A program made the position numbers and the translations under genes. From positions 186,001 to 250,000 of the forward strand of contig NZ_JAUXOY010000027.1 of assembly GCF_030684185.1 (NCBI RefSeq): 64,000 nucleotides of DNA, written 5' to 3'. This document shows, in pieces, positions 54,120 through 64,000 of this stretch; positions within the stretch are counted from its first letter, which is position 1; each line of letters opens with the position of its first letter. The notes beneath the pieces are model-generated. The model was not told the origin of the DNA. It saw nothing but the letters and a program-made list of their open reading frames with translations, and did not search any database. Origin of the DNA: Methylotenera sp. (GTDB taxonomy: Bacteria > Pseudomonadota > Gammaproteobacteria > Burkholderiales > Methylophilaceae).

Positions 54120-55139
54120 ATGAACAATATAACCACACAAGATCAGCATCATAGCGCAACAAAGGTAAGTGAATTGGCAGCTGCATTTTTAACTGTTGAT
54201 GAGGCAAGTGAAGGGCAACGTGTCGATAATTTTCTGACAAAAACCCTAAAAGGCGTGCCTAAAAGTCATGTTTACAGAATATTACGCAGTGGTGAAGTGC
54301 GCGTTAATAAAAAACGCATCGATGCAGATTTTCGCTTAAGTCTGGGTGATGTAGTTAGAATTCCGCCAACACGATCTACCATTGCAGATAAACCTGAGCA
54401 AAAAATACCTGTAGCCCCCAGATTTGAAAATACTATTATTTTTGAAGATGATGCAGTGCTGGTGATTGATAAGCCAGCAGGTTTTGCCGTGCATGGGGGC
54501 AGTGGCATTAGTCGAGGCGTGATAGAACAGATGCGCTTGGAGCGCCCCAAGGCCAAGTTCTTAGAGCTGGTACATCGTCTTGATCGGGAAACTTCAGGCG
54601 TATTGATGTTGGCTAAAAAACGTAGCGCTTTAGTAGCTTTGCATGAAGCTATTCGGAATAATCAAACAGATAAGCGCTATGTGATGTTAGTGCAGGGTGA
54701 ATGGCTGGAACAAAAAAAACGGGTGGTGTTGGATCTACAAAAATACCTTTTACCAAATGGTGAGAGAAGAGTGAATGTAGTCACGGACGTTTCAAAAGAT
54801 AAATATAATGAGCGCCAGACATCTGAAACCATGTTCAGACTGATGAAAAATTTTAATCACCCGGTATTAGGCAAATTTAGTTTGTTGGAGGCGCAACTTG
54901 TGACAGGGCGTACACATCAATTACGTGTGCAGTTGGCACATTTGGGTTTTGCGATAGTCGGTGATGATAAATATGGTGATTTTGCGTTGAATAAAGCTTT
55001 AATAAAAAGTGGATTGAAGCGCATGTTTTTGCATTCATCCATCACAAAAATTCGTCATCCATTGACGAATGACAAGCTTGAGTTAATTGCCCCTATGCCA
55101 GTAGAATTAAGTAAATTTTTAGTTAAATTAGAGTCCTAA
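54120..55139 (+). CDS. rluC: 23S rRNA pseudouridine synthase RluC
   Basis: The 339-residue RluA-family enzyme has an N-terminal S4 domain (about 28-85; QRVDNFLTKTLKGVPKSHVYRILRSGEVRVN) and a catalytic domain with HRLDRETSGVLMLAK, containing the essential aspartate. RluC makes pseudouridines at 955, 2504 and 2580 of 23S rRNA (E. coli numbering). The divergent placement beside rne, as in E. coli, supports RluC over RluD. Confidence 0.93.
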   Translation: MNNITTQDQHHSATKVSELAAAFLTVDEASEGQRVDNFLTKTLKGVPKSHVYRILRSGEVRVNKKRIDADFRLSLGDVVRIPPTRSTIADKPEQKIPVAPRFENTIIFEDDAVLVIDKPAGFAVHGGSGISRGVIEQMRLERPKAKFLELVHRLDRETSGVLMLAKKRSALVALHEAIRNNQTDKRYVMLVQGEWLEQKKRVVLDLQKYLLPNGERRVNVVTDVSKDKYNERQTSETMFRLMKNFNHPVLGKFSLLEAQLVTGRTHQLRVQLAHLGFAIVGDDKYGDFALNKALIKSGLKRMFLHSSITKIRHPLTNDKLELIAPMPVELSKFLVKLES

Positions 55140-55165
55140 AGATCTAAGAGAAAGAGTAAGAAAGA

Positions 55166-55822
55166 ATGCGTAAGCAGTTTGATTTAATCGTGTGGGATTG
55201 GGATGGTACGCTAGCAGATTCTACTGGCATGATTACCAATGCAATCCTTAAAGCAGCTGAACAAGTAGGCTTGCCAGTATTAACTCCACAAGCTGCAAGT
55301 AACATCATTGGGCTTGGTTTGCGTGAGTCTATTGAGGCTTTGTACGGCGAAATACCTGTTGAACAAGCGCAAGCGCTTGCTACTCAATATACAGCCAATT
55401 ATTATGCTGGTGAGCGTGAAATACCTTTATTTGAGGGCGTGGCTGATACGATGGCCACATTAAATAAGCGTGGCTTCAAGTTGGCTGTGGCTACTGGCAA
55501 AGGCCGTCGTGGGCTTAATTTGGCACTGGAACACAGTGGCTTAGGTAAATATTTTCATTCAACGCGAACTGTAGATGAGTGTTTCTCAAAACCGCATCCC
55601 CAAATGCTGGATGAGCTAATGGAATATTTAGTGGTGTTGCCTGAACGCACATTAATGATAGGTGACACCAGTTATGATTTACATATGGCACAAAATGCTG
55701 GTGTTAGTGCAGTGGGTGTAACCTTTGGTGCACAACAGGCTGAGCAATGGCAGCATCTTAATCCGATTCAGCAGTTTGACGACTTTACTAGTTTAAGCCA
55801 ATGGCTGCTTGAGCACGCTTAA
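55166..55822 (+). CDS. HAD-family hydrolase, phosphoglycolate-phosphatase-like
   Basis: The 218-residue HAD protein has motif I VWDWDGTLADST, motif II VATGKGRRG, a lysine in FSKPHPQ and motif IV MIGDTSYDLHMA. The cap type fits the Gph/PpaX subfamily. The substrate cannot be read: phosphoglycolate or another small phosphoester is possible. It sits between rluC and the Rieske gene, an arrangement seen in other betaproteobacteria. Confidence 0.88.
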   Translation: MRKQFDLIVWDWDGTLADSTGMITNAILKAAEQVGLPVLTPQAASNIIGLGLRESIEALYGEIPVEQAQALATQYTANYYAGEREIPLFEGVADTMATLNKRGFKLAVATGKGRRGLNLALEHSGLGKYFHSTRTVDECFSKPHPQMLDELMEYLVVLPERTLMIGDTSYDLHMAQNAGVSAVGVTFGAQQAEQWQHLNPIQQFDDFTSLSQWLLEHA

Positions 55823-55832
55823 GAGAATTAAT

Positions 55833-56219
55833 ATGAGTAATAATACGATTGTTTTTAAAAGTGAAGAACTTCAAGACGGAGCTAAGGGTTTGCGCTTTGC
55901 ATTACCCGCTTTGGGTGAGTTTGTGACCGGATTTGTGGTGCGTTTTCATGGCAAACCTTACGCTTATGTTAACCAGTGCGCGCATGTACCAGTAGAGCTG
56001 GATTGGAACGAAGGTGATTTTTTCACAGTACAAAAAGATTATTTAATTTGCTCAACTCATGGAGCACATTACCGTCCTGATAATGGTTTTTGTGTAATGG
56101 GGCCATGTAAAGGTAAAAGTCTAAAACCTATTAGCGTGACTGAACAAAATCAAGAAATTATAATCAATACTAACTTAACAAATAATATTCCAATAAATAA
56201 TCAAGGAAAGCTCAAATAA
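55833..56219 (+). CDS. Rieske [2Fe-2S] ferredoxin-like protein
   Basis: The ATG at 55833, after AAGAGAA, gives 128 residues. The cluster ligands are C-A-H (NQCAHVPVEL) and C-x2-H (LICSTHGAHYRPDNG), spaced as in Rieske ferredoxins of the NirD/dioxygenase type. No signal peptide is seen, so it is cytoplasmic. The electron partner is unknown. sppA starts right after its stop. Confidence 0.9.
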   Translation: MSNNTIVFKSEELQDGAKGLRFALPALGEFVTGFVVRFHGKPYAYVNQCAHVPVELDWNEGDFFTVQKDYLICSTHGAHYRPDNGFCVMGPCKGKSLKPISVTEQNQEIIINTNLTNNIPINNQGKLK

Positions 56220-57215
56220 ATGTCAGAAGATACTCAACAACCTTCAATCCCAAGCACACAGTCGCAAGATACAAAATGGCAGCGTGATGCGATTGAAAAG
56301 CTAGCCAGCTCTGCACTCACTGAGCAAAAAACCTCGCGTCGCTGGAGCGTTTTTTTTAAAGGACTCACCTTTGCATATCTTTTTATCATTTTATTCTTTG
56401 CGCTAGGTTGGCTAGGGGGTGGAGCTAAAAATATAGGAGCTCATACCGCACTCATTGAAGTGTCTGGCGTTATTCAGGCTGGCGGTGATGTGAATGCTGA
56501 TTCATTTATGGAAAGTCTTCACGATGCTTACAAAGACAAAGGCACCAAAGGTATTATTTTACGTATTAATAGTCCAGGTGGCAGCCCGGTGCAAGCTGGC
56601 ATTATTAACGATGAAATTAAACGTCAAAAGAAACTGCACCCTAAAATACCTGTATATGCAGTAGTTGAAGATATTTGTGCCTCTGGCGGCTATTACATCG
56701 CAGTAGCAGCAGATAAAATCTACGTAGATAAAGCCAGTATAGTTGGCTCAATTGGCGTGTTGATGGATGGCTATGGTTTTACTGAAGTCATGAAAAAGGT
56801 CGGTGTCGAACGACGCTTGATGACGGCTGGTGAAAACAAAGCGATGCTGGATCCATTTTCACCAGTGAACCCTAAGCATCAAGCTTTGGCACAAACCATG
56901 CTTAATGAAATCCATGAGCAATTCAAAACAGTCGTACGCCAAGGCCGTACTACGCGCCTAAAAGAAACGCCTGAGACTTTTAGCGGCTTATTCTGGAGTG
57001 GAGAGCAAAGTATTAAAATGGGGCTAGCTGATGCTATTGGAAGTGCGGATTATGTAGCGCGTGAAGTCATTAAACAGGAAAAAATTGTTGATTTTACAAC
57101 GCAAGAAGATTTTGCCAGTCGCCTAGCTAAACGTATTGGCGCAAGTGCCAGTGCCAGCTTTGGTGAAATGTTAGCCAAGCAAATAGTTAAGGCGGGTGAG
57201 GTGAAGCTGCATTAG
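56220..57215 (+). CDS. sppA: Signal peptide peptidase SppA (S49, 36 kDa type)
   Basis: The 331-residue protein has one membrane anchor (about 45-65, GLTFAYLFIILFFALGWLG) and a periplasmic S49 domain. The catalytic serine is in EDICASGGYYIA and the lysine in the GSIGVLMDGYG/VERRLMTAGENK region; INSPGGSP is the oxyanion segment. It degrades leftover signal peptides. The ATG follows the Rieske stop directly. The gene converges with ppk2, 3 bases apart, with no terminator seen. Confidence 0.93.
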   Translation: MSEDTQQPSIPSTQSQDTKWQRDAIEKLASSALTEQKTSRRWSVFFKGLTFAYLFIILFFALGWLGGGAKNIGAHTALIEVSGVIQAGGDVNADSFMESLHDAYKDKGTKGIILRINSPGGSPVQAGIINDEIKRQKKLHPKIPVYAVVEDICASGGYYIAVAADKIYVDKASIVGSIGVLMDGYGFTEVMKKVGVERRLMTAGENKAMLDPFSPVNPKHQALAQTMLNEIHEQFKTVVRQGRTTRLKETPETFSGLFWSGEQSIKMGLADAIGSADYVAREVIKQEKIVDFTTQEDFASRLAKRIGASASASFGEMLAKQIVKAGEVKLH

Positions 57216-57218
57216 CAG

Positions 57219-58031
57219 CTAATCTGCGATTATTATTGACTTGTAGTCGGTTGGAACTGGTGGATATTTCAACTTAAGGCTTTTAAGTGTGTCTAGTAAA
57301 AGTCTGGAAATTAGAAGATTTCGATTGGTTTTAGAGTCCGCTGGTACAACATACCAAGGTGCGTGTTCAGTTGATGTGGCCTGAATCGCCTGTTCGTAGG
57401 CTTGTATATATTGCGGCCAAAGTGCACGCTCTTTCAAGTCATTCGAATTAAATTTCCAGGATTTGGTCGGGTCGTCTAATCGCTCCTGCATACGCACTTT
57501 TTGCTCTTCTTTGGAAATATGCAAAAAACACTTAATAATAGTTGTGCCTGTTTCTGTAAGTAAACGCTCAAAATCATTGATTTGGGCATAACGGCGCTGA
57601 CATTCAGCATCGTCAATCCAATCGTGTACTTTGACGATTAACACATCTTCATAGTGGCTACGATTGAAGATTACCAATTCACCTGCCTTAGGCACTTGTT
57701 GATGAACACGCCATAAATAATCGTGTGCGAGTTCTTCGCTAGTAGGTGCTTTAAAGCTTGCCAAACGTATGCCAAGCGGGTCACATTCACTAAAAACATG
57801 ACGCACTGTACCATCTTTGCCGCTGGCATCCATGCCCTGTAGGACGAGTAGTAACTTGCGCTTACCTTCGGCATGCAAAATATCTTGCAGTGTATTAATT
57901 TCAGCAGCAAGTTTTGTTAACTCAATTGAGTCTTGCTCTTTACTATCAGTTCGCTCACTTTTATCGTTAGATTTAAATTCTTTGAGCGAGAATTTTTTAT
58001 CATCAACACGATATTTATTAAGGTTTGTCAT
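57219..58031 (-). CDS. ppk2: Polyphosphate kinase 2 family protein
   Basis: The 270-residue P-loop kinase has Walker A GMDASGKDGT, Walker B-like ELVIFNRSHYEDVL and a lid region with RMQERLDDPTKSWKFN. PPK2 enzymes transfer phosphate between polyphosphate and nucleoside mono- or diphosphates. The single-domain form here cannot be placed in class I, II or III by eye. It is 10 bases downstream of pgi on the same strand, linking polyphosphate with the sugar-storage genes. Confidence 0.9.
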   Translation of the reverse strand: MTNLNKYRVDDKKFSLKEFKSNDKSERTDSKEQDSIELTKLAAEINTLQDILHAEGKRKLLLVLQGMDASGKDGTVRHVFSECDPLGIRLASFKAPTSEELAHDYLWRVHQQVPKAGELVIFNRSHYEDVLIVKVHDWIDDAECQRRYAQINDFERLLTETGTTIIKCFLHISKEEQKVRMQERLDDPTKSWKFNSNDLKERALWPQYIQAYEQAIQATSTEHAPWYVVPADSKTNRNLLISRLLLDTLKSLKLKYPPVPTDYKSIIIAD

Positions 58032-58041
58032 GGTTGGCAGC

Positions 58042-59694
58042 TTATTTGTGTGCTTTTGTATAATTCATTAAGCCATTTGTAGAGCTGTCAAAGTCTTTAA
58101 TCACTTCATCATTGGTTAATAGCGGTAGAATTTGCTGGGCAATCTGCTTGCCATATTCAACGCCCCATTGATCGTAGCTGTTGATGTCCCAAATGATGCC
58201 TTGTACGAAAATTTTATGTTCATACAGTGCGATAAGTTTTCCTAATGTATTTGGTGTTAGTTTGTCGAACAAAATCGACGTGGTAGGGCGGTTACCTTCA
58301 AATACTTTGTGTGGAAGCAGTTTTTCTAGTGCTTCACCATTCATGCCTTGGCTTTCTAATTCAATACGGGCTTGTTCTTTAGTTTTACCAAGCATTAAGG
58401 ATTGCGTTTGTGCAAAAAAATTAGCCAGCAAAATTTTGTGATGGGCATAGCCATGTTTACCAATGGCATAATGACTGTGCACGGGCATTAAAAAGTCAGC
58501 CGGCACAATTTGTGTGCCTTGATGAATCAGTTGGTAAAAAGCATGTTGACCATTAGTACCAGCTTCACCCCAAATCACAGGGCCCGTTTTGTATTGAATA
58601 CGTTTACCGTCACGGCAAATAAATTTACCATTACTTTCCATATCTGCTTGTTGCAGATAAGCAGGGAAGCGTGCCATGCCTTGGTCGTAAGGTAGAATTG
58701 CACTGGTGTCGACATGAAAAAAATTGTTATACCAAATACCAATTAGCGCCATGATGACGGGTATATTTTTCTCTAACGGAGCTGTCCTGAAATGATTGTC
58801 CATCTCATGGGCACCTGTGAGCAGCGCTTCGAAATTATCCATACCTACATATAATGCAATAGATAAACCGATGGCAGACCAGAGTGAATAGCGACCACCT
58901 ACCCAGTCCCAGAAGGCAAACATATTTTCTGTATCTATGCCAAAGTCCTGCACGGCTTTAGCGTTGGTAGAAAGGGCAACAAAGTGTTTAGCAACATGCG
59001 CATTATCTTGTGCGGCAGCCAGAAACCAGGTGCGCGCAGACATGGCATTAGTCATGGTTTCTTGAGTAGTAAATGTTTTTGAAGCTACAATAAACAGCGT
59101 AGTTTCAGGGTTACATTTTTCTAGGGCACGCATCAAATGGGCGCCATCAATATTAGACACAAAGTGTACTTGTAAATTGGGGCTGGCATACGGCTTTAGT
59201 GCATCACACACCATTACTGGACCAAGATCTGAGCCGCCAATCCCAATATTAACCACATCGGTAATACGTTTGCCTGTGTAACCTAGCCATGAGCCGCTGC
59301 GCACTTTTTCCGAAAATTGGCGCATTTGTGCAAGCACTGCGTTAACTTCTGGCATCACATCATGGTCATCTACTATCACTGGCGTATTAGAGCGATTGCG
59401 AAGCGCGGTATGCAACACCGCGCGATTTTCAGTGATATTGATTTTTTCACCCGCAAACATGCGGTCGCGCCAATCTTCAACATTAGCTTCACGCGCTAAT
59501 TGCATCAGTAAAGGTAGCGTTTCGTCGTTAATACGATGTTTGGAGTAATCAAACAATATGTCGGTAAATTTAAGGCTGTATTTATCAAAACGATTCGGGT
59601 CGTTTGCAAATAAATCTCGCATATGTGTTGATACAATTGCTTGCTGATGTTGGCAAAGTTTTTGCCATACTGGTAGTGTTGTTAGAGCAGCCAT
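58042..59694 (-). CDS. pgi: Glucose-6-phosphate isomerase
   Basis: The 550-residue length is normal. Signatures are [40 protein letters not shown] and the C-terminal [11 protein letters not shown] with the active-site lysine. It interconverts fructose 6-phosphate, the RuMP product, and glucose 6-phosphate. Placed between ppk2 and glgB, it probably steers RuMP carbon toward glycogen and the oxidative pentose route. Confidence 0.97.
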   Translation of the reverse strand: MAALTTLPVWQKLCQHQQAIVSTHMRDLFANDPNRFDKYSLKFTDILFDYSKHRINDETLPLLMQLAREANVEDWRDRMFAGEKINITENRAVLHTALRNRSNTPVIVDDHDVMPEVNAVLAQMRQFSEKVRSGSWLGYTGKRITDVVNIGIGGSDLGPVMVCDALKPYASPNLQVHFVSNIDGAHLMRALEKCNPETTLFIVASKTFTTQETMTNAMSARTWFLAAAQDNAHVAKHFVALSTNAKAVQDFGIDTENMFAFWDWVGGRYSLWSAIGLSIALYVGMDNFEALLTGAHEMDNHFRTAPLEKNIPVIMALIGIWYNNFFHVDTSAILPYDQGMARFPAYLQQADMESNGKFICRDGKRIQYKTGPVIWGEAGTNGQHAFYQLIHQGTQIVPADFLMPVHSHYAIGKHGYAHHKILLANFFAQTQSLMLGKTKEQARIELESQGMNGEALEKLLPHKVFEGNRPTTSILFDKLTPNTLGKLIALYEHKIFVQGIIWDINSYDQWGVEYGKQIAQQILPLLTNDEVIKDFDSSTNGLMNYTKAHK

Positions 59695-59739
59695 TTGAGT
59701 AGGAGTACTTTACTTTAGGTTGATGTGTAAGTGATTAAA

Positions 59740-61998
59740 TTATTTTAATTGTAAAACGATGCCAGCCAAAGGCGGCAGTGTTATTACAAGCGATTGGTTA
59801 TGATTCATCCAAGCAATATTTTCCGTGTGCAGTCCAGAACCGTTACCTTGGTTGCTACCACCGTAGCAGCCAGCATCGCTGTTAAACACTTCTTGATAAC
59901 TGCCCGCCTGCGGAACACCAATGCGATATTCCTTACGTAACACAGGCGTGAAATTCAACACTATTATAACAAAACTATTGTCCAACCCGCGTCGAACGTA
60001 GCTAATAATAGATTGATCGGAGTCATGACAATCAACCCACTCAAAGCCATGAACGTCAAAATCCAGCGCGTAGAGTGCATTAAGTTCTTTATATAGCTTG
60101 TTTAAGTCGGCAGTGGCCAGTTTAATGCCCTGATGCCATTGATGACCTTCATATTCATTGCCTAGTAAATGCCAATCAAGACTGCTGTTCACGTTCCACT
60201 CACGCCCTTGGCCAAACTCATTGCCCATGAAATTAAGTTTTTTGCCAGGTGCAGTCATTTGATAAGTCAAAAGAAGGCGCAAATTTGCAAATTTTTGCCA
60301 TGCATCACCAGGCATTTTGTCGAGTAGTGAATGTTTGCCATGTACGACTTCATCATGCGAAAACGGCAATACAAAGTTTTCAGAATAGGCATAAAGCTGA
60401 CCAAAAGTCAGCATGTCATGGTAATAACGTCTATGAACAGGGTTGTGCTCAATGTAGGCTAGGGTGTCGTTCATCCAGCCCATGTTCCATTTCATGCTAA
60501 AGCCTAAGCCGCCTAAATAAACTGGGCGTGACACCATAGGCCATGCAGTAGATTCCTCAGCAATCGTCAATACGCCTGGAAAGTCCTCACCCACCATCAC
60601 GTTGAGTTGTTTTAAGAAATCGATAACTTCTAGATTTTCTCGCCCACCAAATTTGTTTGGTAGCCATTCTCCAGCTTTACGGGAATAATCCAGATAAATC
60701 ATCGAAGCCACGGCATCTACACGCAATCCGTCGATATGAAACTCTTGTAGCCAGAAATTGGCATTTGCAATTAGGAAATTACGAACCTCATTGCGACCAT
60801 AATTGAAAATATACGTGCCCCAGTCTTGGTGCTCACCCAGTCTAGGGTCTTCATGTTCATACAGGGCCGTACCGTCAAAACGTGCTAGCGCCCAGTCATC
60901 TTTTGGAAAGTGCCCCGGAACCCAATCTAGAATTACGCCGATATTGGCTTGGTGAAATGCATCAATTAAAAAGCGTAAATCGTCTGGCGGACCAAATCTA
61001 TTCGTGACGCCAAAATAACCAGTTGTTTGGTAACCCCAGGATTCTGCGAGTGGATGCTCGGAAATAGGCATAAATTCAACGTGTGTATAGCCCATCTCTG
61101 CTACATAAGGCACTAGCGTTTTTGCCAACTCGCGATAGGTTAAAAAGTGGCCTTGATCATTACGTTGCCATGAGCCTAAATGTACTTCATAGCAGTTAAA
61201 TGGCGCGTGCAGCCAATCACGTTTTTTACGTGATTCTAGCCATTGTTTATCTTCCCATTGATGATGAGAGGTGCTGATTTTAGCGGCTGTGCCTGGGCGT
61301 TGTTCAAACTCAAAGCCATAGGGGTCTGTTTTGACTAAAATGCCGCCTGTGTGGCGATTACGAATTTCAAATTTATAAGTGTCATGCGTGGTTAAGTTAG
61401 GAATAAAAATATCCCAAACACCACTTGAGCCATGTGCGCGCATCGGATGAACGCGCCCATCCCAATTGTTAAAGCTACCAGTCACACTTACGCGCTCTGC
61501 GTTAGGAGCCCATACTGCAAAGCGAACGCCTGCAATGTCATCTTGTGTGATGCATTGTGCGCCTAAGGTTTTGTAGGCTTGCTTTAAGCGGCCTTCGCCA
61601 AATAAATAAAGCTCATCTTGTGTGATGCTGGAAGAGAAGGTGTAAGCGTCATAAGCTTCATAAGTATTTTCACCTAACTCAATTTTAAGTAAGCACGGTG
61701 TTTTAAGGGCGGTTTTGTTTGTGACTTCAAACAATCCGTCAGCATGTGTTTTATCAAGTTTCGTCCAAGTTTTAGCAGTCTTCACCCACACGGTAGAAGC
61801 GTTAGGCAAAAATGTGCGATAAACATAACTGTCATCTACTTTATGTTGACCTAAAAAGCTAAAAGGGTCGTGGTGCCTGGCTTTCAAAATCAGTTTTAAT
61901 GAGTCTGCCGTTCCATTGGATGCTGACTTCGTTTTTACACTGGGTTTTCCAACTGTTTCGGCTTTCGTTTTTGCAGTAGTCGCTTTAGATTTGTCCAA
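59740..61998 (-). CDS. glgB: 1,4-alpha-glucan branching enzyme
   Basis: The 752-residue GH13 enzyme has an N-terminal extension rich in Lys/Thr/Ala, an N1/CBM48 region (VRFAVWAPNAERVSVTGSFNNWDG) and the catalytic barrel with nucleophile in DGLRVDAVASM, acid/base in LTIAEESTAWP and FSHDEVVHGK. It forms alpha-1,6 branches in glycogen. The start appears to be TTG, about 10 bases after GAGGGGG; the nearby ATG is out of frame. It is divergent from glgC with 193 bases between. Confidence 0.96.
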   Translation of the reverse strand: MDKSKATTAKTKAETVGKPSVKTKSASNGTADSLKLILKARHHDPFSFLGQHKVDDSYVYRTFLPNASTVWVKTAKTWTKLDKTHADGLFEVTNKTALKTPCLLKIELGENTYEAYDAYTFSSSITQDELYLFGEGRLKQAYKTLGAQCITQDDIAGVRFAVWAPNAERVSVTGSFNNWDGRVHPMRAHGSSGVWDIFIPNLTTHDTYKFEIRNRHTGGILVKTDPYGFEFEQRPGTAAKISTSHHQWEDKQWLESRKKRDWLHAPFNCYEVHLGSWQRNDQGHFLTYRELAKTLVPYVAEMGYTHVEFMPISEHPLAESWGYQTTGYFGVTNRFGPPDDLRFLIDAFHQANIGVILDWVPGHFPKDDWALARFDGTALYEHEDPRLGEHQDWGTYIFNYGRNEVRNFLIANANFWLQEFHIDGLRVDAVASMIYLDYSRKAGEWLPNKFGGRENLEVIDFLKQLNVMVGEDFPGVLTIAEESTAWPMVSRPVYLGGLGFSMKWNMGWMNDTLAYIEHNPVHRRYYHDMLTFGQLYAYSENFVLPFSHDEVVHGKHSLLDKMPGDAWQKFANLRLLLTYQMTAPGKKLNFMGNEFGQGREWNVNSSLDWHLLGNEYEGHQWHQGIKLATADLNKLYKELNALYALDFDVHGFEWVDCHDSDQSIISYVRRGLDNSFVIIVLNFTPVLRKEYRIGVPQAGSYQEVFNSDAGCYGGSNQGNGSGLHTENIAWMNHNQSLVITLPPLAGIVLQLK

Positions 61999-62191
61999 GA
62001 TACATTCCCCCTCAATTTCCTAAGAAATATTTTTTAACTTTTTTAGCATTATTTGCTAGTTTAGTGGTGTTTTAACTAGATTATAGTGCTTTAAGCTGAT
62101 TATAATGTAAACAGATACAGTGAAAATATAAAATTAAGCTAGTTAGCCCAGCTAGTTCTAAAAATGATTAATTAAACTTCAGGAGGGCATC
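61999..62191. promoter_or_regulatory. Divergent glgB/glgC promoter region
   Basis: The 193-base gap must drive both glycogen genes. A TATAAT at 62101-62106 faces glgC but has no well-spaced -35. An AGGAGGG ribosome site precedes glgC. Nothing else stands out. Confidence 0.35.
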
Positions 62192-63484
62192 ATGCCGAAG
62201 AGCCAACAAATGGATCAGCATTCAGACCGTTTTATTAGTACATTAACCAAAAACACCGCTGCTATTATTCTTGCAGGCGGTCGGGGAAGCCGCTTAAAGA
62301 ACCTGACTGATTGGCGTGCCAAGCCCGCTGTTCAGTTTGGCGGTAAATTCCGTATCATTGATTTTCCACTGTCAAATTGCATTAACTCTGGCATACGCCG
62401 TATCAACGTCGCTACTCAATACAAAGCACAAAGTTTGATTCAGCATCTTCAGCGCGGCTGGGGATTTTTACGTGGCGAGTTTAATGAATACGTCAATATC
62501 ATTCCTGCACAGCAACGCATTTCAGAAGATTGGTACAAAGGTACCGCAGATGCGGTATATCAAAACCTGGATTTACTGCGTGAGGGCGGTGGCGAGTATA
62601 TTTTAATATTGGCCGGTGATCATATTTACAAAATGGATTACGGCAAGATGTTGGCGACACATGTGAGAAGTAATGCCGATATGACGGTTGCTTGTATCAA
62701 TGTGCCTTTGGAAGATGCTAAAGGGTTTGGTGTGCTTGCGGTAGATAACACAGACAGAGTCATAGAGTTTGCTGAAAAACCAGAAAAGCCTAAACACATG
62801 CCTGGCGATACCAGTAAGGCTTTTGCCAGCATGGGAATCTATGTATTCAACGCTAAGTTTTTATATGAGCAATTAATTCGCGATGCTGGCGACCCAAAAT
62901 CAACTCATGACTTTGGTGGCGATATCATTCCGTACATTATTAAAAAATATAAAATACAAGCACACCGCTTTACTGAAAGCTGCGTAGGCGCAAAAAATGG
63001 CAATTACTACTGGCGTGACGTCGGTACGATTGATGCTTATTGGGAGGCGAATATGGAGCTAACCAGAGTGATTCCTGAACTTAATTTGTATGATAGGGAA
63101 TGGCCGATCTGGACATCGCAGGAGCAATTGCCTCCAGCTAAGTTTGTATTTAATGATGAGGGTAGAACAGGTCAAGCAACTGATTCTTTGGTATCTGGTG
63201 GATGCTTAATCAGCGGTTCAAGTGTCACGAGCTCTGTTCTATTTTCAGATGTACGTGTGCATAGCTATTGTGATATTGAAGGGGCTGTTATTTTGCCTAA
63301 AGTCACGGTCAATCGTAATGTTGTGCTTAAAAACGTGGTATTAGACCGCGGTTGCAGTATCCCGGAAGGGATGCAAATTGGTGTGGATTTAGCTTTGGAT
63401 GCGAAGCGTTTTTATGTGTCCGAGAAAGGCATCACGCTGGTGACTCCCGATATGCTGGGGCAAGACCTGTATAGAGTGATTTAA
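62192..63484 (+). CDS. glgC: Glucose-1-phosphate adenylyltransferase
   Basis: The 430-residue enzyme makes ADP-glucose, the committed step of glycogen synthesis. The nucleotidyltransferase domain has [39 protein letters not shown] and [10 protein letters not shown]; the C-terminal left-handed beta-helix has GCLISGSSV repeats. It is normally allosteric; fructose 6-phosphate, the RuMP product, is a plausible activator but cannot be read here. AGGAGGG precedes the ATG. Confidence 0.97.
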   Translation: MPKSQQMDQHSDRFISTLTKNTAAIILAGGRGSRLKNLTDWRAKPAVQFGGKFRIIDFPLSNCINSGIRRINVATQYKAQSLIQHLQRGWGFLRGEFNEYVNIIPAQQRISEDWYKGTADAVYQNLDLLREGGGEYILILAGDHIYKMDYGKMLATHVRSNADMTVACINVPLEDAKGFGVLAVDNTDRVIEFAEKPEKPKHMPGDTSKAFASMGIYVFNAKFLYEQLIRDAGDPKSTHDFGGDIIPYIIKKYKIQAHRFTESCVGAKNGNYYWRDVGTIDAYWEANMELTRVIPELNLYDREWPIWTSQEQLPPAKFVFNDEGRTGQATDSLVSGGCLISGSSVTSSVLFSDVRVHSYCDIEGAVILPKVTVNRNVVLKNVVLDRGCSIPEGMQIGVDLALDAKRFYVSEKGITLVTPDMLGQDLYRVI

Positions 63485-63556
63485 TATAAATATTTTTATA
63501 TTAAATCAAAAGTTGAACCGTTTAGTTTATGTTAATTATTAAGGTTGTAAATTCAA

Positions 63557-64000
63557 GTGAAGTCTAATCGTCCAAAGCTATATTTAAATCTCTATTGGCA
63601 TATGCATCAGCCTGATTATCGTGACATTGTGACGAACGAGTATGTGTTGCCGTGGACATATTTGCACGCCATCAAAGATTACAGTGATATGGCGTTTCAT
63701 CTTGAAGAGAACCCCAAAGCGCGTGTTACATTTAACTTTGTACCGATTTTGTTGGAACAGCTTGAAGATTACACGGTTCAATTTAAGCAGAATCGCATTC
63801 GTGATCCGTTATTGGGTTTACTTGTTGAGCCTGACTTAGATAACATCAACTGTGAGCAATGCCATTTGATTGTGACTAGTTGCTTCAAGAGTCATCATGA
63901 GAAAATGCTTAGCCCGTTTCCACATTATCAGCGTTTATTACACCTTTATCAGCTTGTTGAGCCAATTGAGTGTAATGATGAATTTCACTACTTGTCAGCG
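63557..64000 (+). CDS. GH57-family glycosidase, N-terminal part (truncated by window end)
   Basis: A frame open from the GTG at 63557 to the window end gives 148 residues. It begins with KLYLNLYWHMHQPDYRD, conserved region 1 of GH57 (HxHQP), then VLPWTYLHAIKDYSDMA and FNFVPILLEQLEDY. GH57 enzymes are alpha-amylases, 4-alpha-glucanotransferases or branching enzymes. Co-direction with glgC (72 bases apart) points to glycogen metabolism. No good ribosome site precedes the GTG. The catalytic residues lie outside the window, so the activity is open. Confidence 0.85.
   Translation, partial: MKSNRPKLYLNLYWHMHQPDYRDIVTNEYVLPWTYLHAIKDYSDMAFHLEENPKARVTFNFVPILLEQLEDYTVQFKQNRIRDPLLGLLVEPDLDNINCEQCHLIVTSCFKSHHEKMLSPFPHYQRLLHLYQLVEPIECNDEFHYLSA

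Noticed and set aside
1-64000. CRISPR arrays, insertion sequences, phage or integron parts
   Set aside because: No spaced repeats, transposase, integrase or terminal inverted repeats were found; gene order and codon use look chromosomal throughout.

Overview
The window looks like chromosomal DNA of an obligate methylotroph of the Methylophilaceae (Betaproteobacteria), most like Methylotenera. The evidence is a ribulose monophosphate (RuMP) block (transaldolase, hexulose-6-phosphate synthase, 6-phospho-3-hexuloisomerase), a set of archaeal-like C1-cofactor genes, moderately AT-rich DNA and betaproteobacterial gene orders (tig-clpP-clpX-lon-hupB-tRNA-Val-tRNA-Asp-ppiD; mltD-gloB-methyltransferase-rnhA-dnaQ). 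The genus is inferred from gene content only. No insertion sequence, prophage, integrase, CRISPR array or rRNA gene was seen. Layout: 1-1391 holds the end of a RimK-like ATP-grasp ligase and a CitG-like protein, both probably C1-cofactor genes. 1542-5600 is a signalling unit: OmpR-type regulator, exported LysM/FecR protein and CHASE2 histidine kinase. 5799-8285 is the RuMP module. 8330-13712 is a cofactor cluster with a HisA-like barrel, MfnD-like, MfnF-like and MfnE-like proteins, PabB and a pterin-carbinolamine-dehydratase-like protein, pointing to methylofuran plus tetrahydromethanopterin synthesis. 13765-19794 is a tripartite heavy-metal RND efflux operon led by a small unknown gene. 20022-21232 has tRNA-Leu and a TorF-type porin with an NtrC-like palindrome upstream. 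21653-30456 is the protease/chaperone block with HU, two tRNAs and ppiD. 30587-34952 has fabI and a peptide/nickel-type ABC importer lacking ATPase genes. 34985-39779 is mltD/gloB and, divergently, methyltransferase/rnhA/dnaQ, followed by a lone rmlB and queD. 41455-44884 is a cyclic-di-GMP pair (EAL and HD-GYP). 45075-48257 has rsgA, a small cytochrome c, an M48 protease and orn. 48408-50653 has glgA and a crcB/DUF190 fluoride pair. 50781-57215 has rne and the divergent rluC-HAD-Rieske-sppA run. 57219 to the end is a storage block: PPK2, pgi, glgB, glgC and the start of a GH57 glycosidase. Working together: methylofuran and H4MPT carry C1 units in formaldehyde oxidation. hxlA/hxlB fix formaldehyde onto ribulose 5-phosphate, tal helps regenerate the acceptor, and the fructose 6-phosphate formed can pass through pgi and glgC/glgA/glgB into glycogen. 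The best candidates for undescribed biology are the bacterial methylofuran cluster with its unassigned HisA-like and CitG-like members, the LysM/FecR-CHASE2 kinase unit, and an HD-GYP protein whose HD dyad reads QD.
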